A stretch of DNA of 18,088 nt, from assembly GCA_045577635.1 (NCBI GenBank), contig JAZNIS010000061.1, positions 1 to 18,088 on the forward strand, in the 5' to 3' direction. The stretch comes from UBA6345 sp045577635. Its GTDB lineage: Bacteria; Bacillota; Clostridia; Christensenellales; UBA1242. A model generated the notes under the pieces. The model was given only the letters and a program-made list of their open reading frames with translations, made no database searches and was not told the origin of the DNA. The translations under genes and the position numbers were made by a program. Below are positions 14,313-18,088 of the stretch, piece by piece. Within the stretch, counting starts at the first letter, position 1, and every line of letters starts with the position of its first letter.

Positions 14313-15112
14313 TTGTTGTTGAATAGGTCGGTATTTTTTGGTGGATTAAATCTTGTGTTAAAGTGGCTAAACAAGCTAAATAAAAATAAAATGGTTGCCA
14401 CAATTTGATAGTATAAACTAAAAGTGTAAACAAAACTGAATAACATTAAAATTATCCCGCTAGCAAAATATCTTTTGGTGTTTTGCTTGTTAAATGCAAC
14501 ATATAATAACTCTTTAAATTTAATAATTGGTTTTGTTTTTAGTTGTACTTTGTTTGGTGGGTAAATTTCGGTTGGATTTATTATTTTATAAAATGTGTCG
14601 GTTGCACAAAATATTTTCAAGTTTTCTAAATTTAATTTGTTTAATAGTGTTTCTAAATTGCTGCAAAGTTTATTTGTTAAAATAATTAGTTGTTTTGTGT
14701 TTTTGTATTTTAAGTAGGTCTCAATAAATTCTGCTGTGGTTAGCTCATAATTAAACAACGGAATTATTATGCTATTATTTAATTTAATGTAATCTTCGGT
14801 TTTAATTGCTGTTTCATTTGAAAATTTTATAACTTTAAAAAAATAATTAATTTGTTCGGATTTACTTGAAAAAATTAAATTTGTTATTGTTAGATTTAAT
14901 TTGTTTTCTAAATTTGTTTTTTGTTGTGATTTTGTTGTTTTAATATTAAAAATTTTAAAAACAATTAAACTTAAAACAGTTGCAATAAAAATAGAAAAAA
15001 TAAAACAAACTATTATGTTTTTTAGATAAATATTGGCCCAAATAAAAGCTATTAAAAAAAATATAAAATATGTAAATATTTTATTTGATAATTTTGCTAA
15101 TCTTGTTTCCAT
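14300..15112 (-). CDS. Membrane protein of unknown function, 2+2 helices
   Basis: From ATG 15112 the product is 270 residues. Hydrophobic helices lie at about 12-29 and 32-53, then a soluble domain of about 155 residues (55-212), then two more helices (about 214-232 and 234-251) and a short polar tail. The soluble part has alternating strand-like segments such as NSIIIPLF, QLIILTNKLC and LKIFCATDTF, which look alpha/beta, but I recognise no family or catalytic motif. An in-frame TTG at 15172 would add 20 residues; neither start has a good ribosome binding site, so the start is uncertain. It is convergent with yhbY and divergent from the PAP2 gene. Confidence 0.65.
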   Translation of the reverse strand: METRLAKLSNKIFTYFIFFLIAFIWANIYLKNIIVCFIFSIFIATVLSLIVFKIFNIKTTKSQQKTNLENKLNLTITNLIFSSKSEQINYFFKVIKFSNETAIKTEDYIKLNNSIIIPLFNYELTTAEFIETYLKYKNTKQLIILTNKLCSNLETLLNKLNLENLKIFCATDTFYKIINPTEIYPPNKVQLKTKPIIKFKELLYVAFNKQNTKRYFASGIILMLFSFVYTFSLYYQIVATILFLFSLFSHFNTRFNPPKNTDLFNNKKND

Positions 15113-15156
15113 AATAAAATATTGCCATTTGTGCTTGTTATAAACGGTTAAAAACT

Positions 15157-15185
15157 TTGCAATATTTATCAATTTTTGTTAATAT
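15157..15185 (+). promoter_or_regulatory. Possible promoter of the PAP2-tsaE-tsaB-rimI operon
   Basis: TTGCAA at 15157-15162 and TAATAT at 15180-15185 with a 17-base spacer. This is a moderate match in an AT-rich gap, so it is tentative. Confidence 0.35.
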
Positions 15186-15219
15186 TTAGTGTAAACTTTG
15201 TATTTTAAAGGAAGTTAAA

Positions 15220-16137
15220 GTGGATTTAAAAATTGTTGAAGCTGTGCAAAAAATGGAAACCGAATTTTTAGATGGTTTGTTTTCTTTGCTAACTAGGTTT
15301 GGTGAAGAGATATTTTTTATTTGCACATTTTTAATTTTATATTGGTGTTTAGGGTATAATAAAGCATTTAAATTTGCTTTCTTTTATGTTTGTTCAGTTT
15401 TAATTAATGGTGTTATAAAGGCAATTGTTAAAAGGCCTAGACCATGGATGGCTAGTAACACAGTTGAAAATAAATTGCCAGCTTCGGGTTTAAGTTTTCC
15501 AAGTGGGCATAGTCAAAGTGTTAGTGCCATTTCAACCTTTGTTGTTTATGATATTTACAAAAATAAAAACAATAAAAAGTGGTTAAAAATAACTGCTTTA
15601 ATAATTGCTGTTATTCTTTGTTTAACTGTTGGATTTACAAGATTATATTTAGGGCAACATTATTTAACTGATGTTTTAGCTGGATTAACTTTGGGTGTGG
15701 CATTAATGCTACTATTAAATTTTATTGTGTCTAAAATTCCTGAAAATTTAAAAAACAAAATTAATTTAGAAGTTGTTTTGGCAATTTTATCGTTAATTAT
15801 GTTGTTGGCTGTTGTAATTGTTGGAATGTTTGATTTGGGGCTTTCTTATAAAACAACTTTAAAATTGTTTAGATATGCGGCTATGGCAATAGGGGTGTCG
15901 TTAGGATATATTTTAAGTAAACGAACAATTGTTGAAGTTTATGAAACTATTTTTATAAAACTTATAAAAGTTGCTATTGGATTTGTGGTTACATTTGGTT
16001 TATATGCTTTGCTTTGTATTATTCCACAAACAAACTTGTTTGTAGTTGCAAGTTGTATTTTGGTTGTGGCAGTAGTTGCAACATTTGTTTACCCATATAT
16101 ATTTAATTTGATTTTAAGAAAAATTAAGAAGGATTAA
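15220..16137 (+). CDS. PAP2-superfamily membrane phosphatase
   Basis: A membrane phosphatase of the type-2 phosphatidic acid phosphatase superfamily, which removes phosphate from lipid phosphates such as undecaprenyl pyrophosphate or phosphatidate. The three motifs are complete: KAIVKRPRP (67-75, KX6RP), PSGHS (94-98) and TRLYLGQHYLTD (140-151, catalytic His147 and Asp151, with Thr replacing the usual Ser). The 305-residue product has several hydrophobic helices, and the C-terminal third (after 180) adds about four more beyond the core domain. The start is GTG at 15220 with AAAGGA 7 bases before. tsaE begins 2 bases after the stop, so it shares an operon with the tRNA genes. The substrate cannot be told from sequence. 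Confidence 0.9.
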   Translation: MDLKIVEAVQKMETEFLDGLFSLLTRFGEEIFFICTFLILYWCLGYNKAFKFAFFYVCSVLINGVIKAIVKRPRPWMASNTVENKLPASGLSFPSGHSQSVSAISTFVVYDIYKNKNNKKWLKITALIIAVILCLTVGFTRLYLGQHYLTDVLAGLTLGVALMLLLNFIVSKIPENLKNKINLEVVLAILSLIMLLAVVIVGMFDLGLSYKTTLKLFRYAAMAIGVSLGYILSKRTIVEVYETIFIKLIKVAIGFVVTFGLYALLCIIPQTNLFVVASCILVVAVVATFVYPYIFNLILRKIKKD

Positions 16138-16139
16138 AA

Positions 16140-16571
16140 ATGCAAAAGTGTGTTGTTAAAAATTTAAAAGATACTAAAAGATTGGCAAAAAAATTTGCTA
16201 AAACATTAACCGGTGGAACTGTGATACTTTTAAGGGGCGATTTAGGTGCAGGAAAAACCACTTTCACACAAAGTTTATTTAAAGCATTAGGTGTAAAAGA
16301 AGCCGTAACAAGTCCTACTTTTACTTTGTTAAAAGAATATAAAACTAAAAAGTTTGATTTGTTTCATTTTGATATGTATCGTATTGAAAACGAAAATGAA
16401 GCTGTTGAATTTGGCATAGAAGAATATTTTAATAATAAATCTGCAATTAATGTTGTTGAATGGTATCAAAAAATAAATGGTTTAATCCCTGAAAATTATA
16501 TTTTAATTAATATTAACAAAATGGGCGAAACTGAAAGAGAATTTGAATTTTTTTATAATGAAAATAAATAG
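16140..16571 (+). CDS. tsaE: TsaE, ATPase of tRNA t6A biosynthesis
   Basis: TsaE is the P-loop ATPase that, with TsaB and TsaD, completes threonylcarbamoyl-adenosine at position 37 of ANN-decoding tRNAs. The 143-residue product shows Walker A GDLGAGKT (33-40), the switch-like SPTFTLLKEY (58-67), HFDMYRIE and INVVEWYQ (103-110, the Walker B-like strand). ATG follows the preceding stop by 2 bases and uses AAGGA in the end of the PAP2 gene. It ends in TAG. tsaB follows after 8 bases. Confidence 0.96.
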   Translation: MQKCVVKNLKDTKRLAKKFAKTLTGGTVILLRGDLGAGKTTFTQSLFKALGVKEAVTSPTFTLLKEYKTKKFDLFHFDMYRIENENEAVEFGIEEYFNNKSAINVVEWYQKINGLIPENYILININKMGETEREFEFFYNENK

Positions 16572-16579
16572 GTGATAAA

Positions 16580-17206
16580 ATGAAATTACTTTGTGTTGAC
16601 ACAACAAAACAAAAAGCAATTATTGCTTTAAATAATGATGGTAAAATGCTTTATAGGGAAATTCCTGAAACCAAAAGGCATAGTGAAGCATTGCTTACCG
16701 AACTTGAACAGTTTTTAACTGATAACAGATTAACAATTAAAGATATAACTAATTTGGGTTGTGTTACAGGCCCGGGTTCTTTTACAGGTATTAGAATTGG
16801 TATGGCAACAGTTAAAGCTTTTAGTTTTGCATTAAATTTGCCTATTGTTTCGGCTAATTGTTTTGAAGTTATTGCAGAAGGTTATAAAAATGGCTATGTT
16901 GCCTTAAAAAATACTGCAACTGCTGTTTACCTAGCAAAAATAACAGATGGTGTTGTTGGCGAAATTTCAGTTGTTAATAACGAAGATTTAATATCTACAA
17001 TTAATAACGAACCGTTATTTGTTTCAGATTGTGAACAAATTACAGGGATTGAATCATATAAAAATATTGATGTAATTGAAGATTATAATTCGGTTATGTT
17101 AAAGCATTTTGTAAGGTTAGTTGAAACTGAAAGTTATACTAATGGTAATAATTTTGCTCCTACTTATGCTCAACTTTCACAAGCAGAACGAAACTTAAAG
17201 GATTAA
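16580..17206 (+). CDS. tsaB: TsaB, scaffold subunit of tRNA t6A biosynthesis
   Basis: TsaB is the inactive ASKHA-fold paralogue of TsaD and binds TsaD and TsaE in the threonylcarbamoyl-transfer complex. The 208-residue product starts MKLLCVDTTKQKAIIAL and has the family hallmark GPGSFTGIRIGMATVKAF (64-81). An AGGTGAT site precedes the ATG. The gene is followed by rimI after 2 bases; tsaD, which often lies next, is not in the window. Confidence 0.95.
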   Translation: MKLLCVDTTKQKAIIALNNDGKMLYREIPETKRHSEALLTELEQFLTDNRLTIKDITNLGCVTGPGSFTGIRIGMATVKAFSFALNLPIVSANCFEVIAEGYKNGYVALKNTATAVYLAKITDGVVGEISVVNNEDLISTINNEPLFVSDCEQITGIESYKNIDVIEDYNSVMLKHFVRLVETESYTNGNNFAPTYAQLSQAERNLKD

Positions 17207-17208
17207 AA

Positions 17209-17652
17209 ATGGAAATTAAAAAATTAGATAAAACTTATTTAAAGCAATTGTTTTGTTTAGAAGAAGAATTGTTTTCTAATCCTTTTACGGCTGATATGTG
17301 TGAAGCTGAATTATCTGAACAAAACAGGTTGTATTTGGGGCTTTTTGATGATGAAAGATTAATTGCATTTGCTGGTGCATTAATCACTTTTGATTCTGCG
17401 GATATTATTAAGGTTGCAGTGTCAAAAGATGAGCAGGGAAAAGGGTTTGGAAGACAAATTTTAAATGAGTTAATTAAAGAATTAAAACTTAATGGTGTAA
17501 CTGAAATTTTATTGGAAGTTGAACATGAAAATTTTAAGGCAATTAACTTGTATTTATCTGCTGGTTTTAAAGAAATAAGCGAAAGAAAAAACTATTATGG
17601 TTTTAACTCTCATGCTAAAATTTTAAAATTGGAACTTAATAATGAAAATTAA
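17209..17652 (+). CDS. rimI: RimI-like GNAT N-acetyltransferase
   Basis: A 147-residue GNAT-family acetyltransferase. The acetyl-CoA pyrophosphate loop is EQGKGFGRQIL (75-85). The C-terminal ENFKAINLYLSAGF and ERKNYY match RimI, which acetylates the N-terminus of ribosomal protein S18 in E. coli. The position after tsaB agrees with the usual tsaB-rimI order. GGATTAAAA precedes the ATG. Its 3' end overlaps the next gene by 11 bases. Whether S18 is the substrate here is not shown. Confidence 0.9.
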   Translation: MEIKKLDKTYLKQLFCLEEELFSNPFTADMCEAELSEQNRLYLGLFDDERLIAFAGALITFDSADIIKVAVSKDEQGKGFGRQILNELIKELKLNGVTEILLEVEHENFKAINLYLSAGFKEISERKNYYGFNSHAKILKLELNNEN

Positions 17653-18088
17653 TTACAAAAAATATGGTAATAAAGATGAAACTGTTTTATTTTTACACGG
17701 TTGGGGTGCAAATTTAAACAGTTTCAATTTTTTTTATGAAAACTTAAAAAATGATTATAGTTGTGTTTCGGTGGATTTTCCAGGTTTTGGTGATAGCGAA
17801 AAATTGGGCACAGATTTTTCTGTGTTTGATTATGCTTGTGAAATTTATAAGTTGATAATTAAATTAAACTTAAACAATGTTATAATTGTTTCTCATTCGT
17901 TTGGAACCAGAATTGCAATTTTACTTGCAACTGTTTTTTGTTGTGACATTAAAAAGTTAATTATTATTGATGGTGCTGGAATAAAACCTAAATTTAACTT
18001 AATAACAAGGTTAAAGGTTTTGTGGTATAAGTTTTGTAAATTTTTAAACAAAACTAAACTTTTTAACATAAACTTATATAAGTTTGGT
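17642..18088 (+). CDS. Alpha/beta hydrolase, 5' part
   Basis: The first 149 codons of a gene that continues past the window. The start MKINYKKYGN leads to the oxyanion segment FLHGWGAN, the VDFPGFGDSE strand-turn, and the nucleophile elbow IVSHSFGTR, with Ser at about residue 86 as nucleophile (SHSFG instead of GHSFG, a common variant). The catalytic Asp and His would lie beyond the window. Such enzymes hydrolyse esters, amides or similar bonds; the substrate is unknown. It overlaps rimI by 11 bases, so it belongs to the PAP2-tsaE-tsaB-rimI transcript. Confidence 0.88.
   Translation, partial: MKINYKKYGNKDETVLFLHGWGANLNSFNFFYENLKNDYSCVSVDFPGFGDSEKLGTDFSVFDYACEIYKLIIKLNLNNVIIVSHSFGTRIAILLATVFCCDIKKLIIIDGAGIKPKFNLITRLKVLWYKFCKFLNKTKLFNINLYKFG

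Noticed and set aside
1..18088. CRISPR array, insertion sequence, prophage, tRNA or rRNA genes
   Set aside because: No regularly spaced repeats, transposase or phage motifs, or cloverleaf/CCA-type sequences were seen; the region looks like chromosomal core with a few lineage-specific genes.

Overview
The window is AT-rich DNA (by eye about 30% G+C or less, not counted) with the gene content of a low-GC Bacillota. Evidence includes the ctsR-mcsA-mcsB-clpC heat-shock operon behind a CtsR-type operator, a long-form ribosome hibernation factor, obg-yhbY, and a tsaE-tsaB-rimI operon. A cysteine desulfurase paired with a DUF3343 Se/S-carrier-like protein fits anaerobic clostridial relatives. Almost all stops are TAA. 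Trp is TGG and TGA occurs once as a stop, so the standard bacterial code fits. I cannot place the lineage more closely; an uncultured host-associated anaerobe is a guess.

Layout. 1-959: 3' end of lysS, then a divergent DegV-family gene, closed by a terminator. 1029-1829: a shortened amidohydrolase-like protein in which every metal-binding position I can align is lost. 1836-2007: an isolated transcription unit (near-consensus extended -10 promoter, ribosome binding site, 22-codon membrane microprotein, terminator). 2033-6703: ctsR-mcsA-mcsB-clpC, the arginine-phosphorylation protein quality-control operon. 6758-7378: hpf alone with its own promoter and terminator. 7439-8558: a degenerate ABC-type ATPase with no permease, coupled to a small PucR-type helix-turn-helix protein. 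8562-10509: a divergent unit of two unrecognised small proteins and a cytoplasmic subtilisin-like protease. 10496-11955: cysteine desulfurase (minus) divergent from a DUF3343 protein (plus). 12020-14312: nth (possibly leaderless), obg, yhbY. 14300-15112 (minus): a four-helix membrane protein of unknown function. 15220-18088: PAP2 phosphatase, tsaE, tsaB, rimI and the start of an alpha/beta hydrolase.

How they work together. CtsR, McsA, McsB and ClpC form one stress circuit: McsB marks proteins with phosphoarginine, ClpC unfolds them for ClpP, and CtsR represses the operon. Hpf, Obg, YhbY and the TsaE/TsaB/RimI set all serve ribosomes or tRNA. The genome is compact: convergent genes share bidirectional terminators whose stems overlap stop codons, and gene overlaps of 8-11 bases are common.

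The points most worth a second look are the apparent pseudo-enzymes (amidohydrolase-like, ABC-like, DegV-like), the 22-residue membrane microprotein with its own promoter and terminator, the protease/small-protein unit, and an Asn/Gln/Tyr-rich linker inside ClpC.
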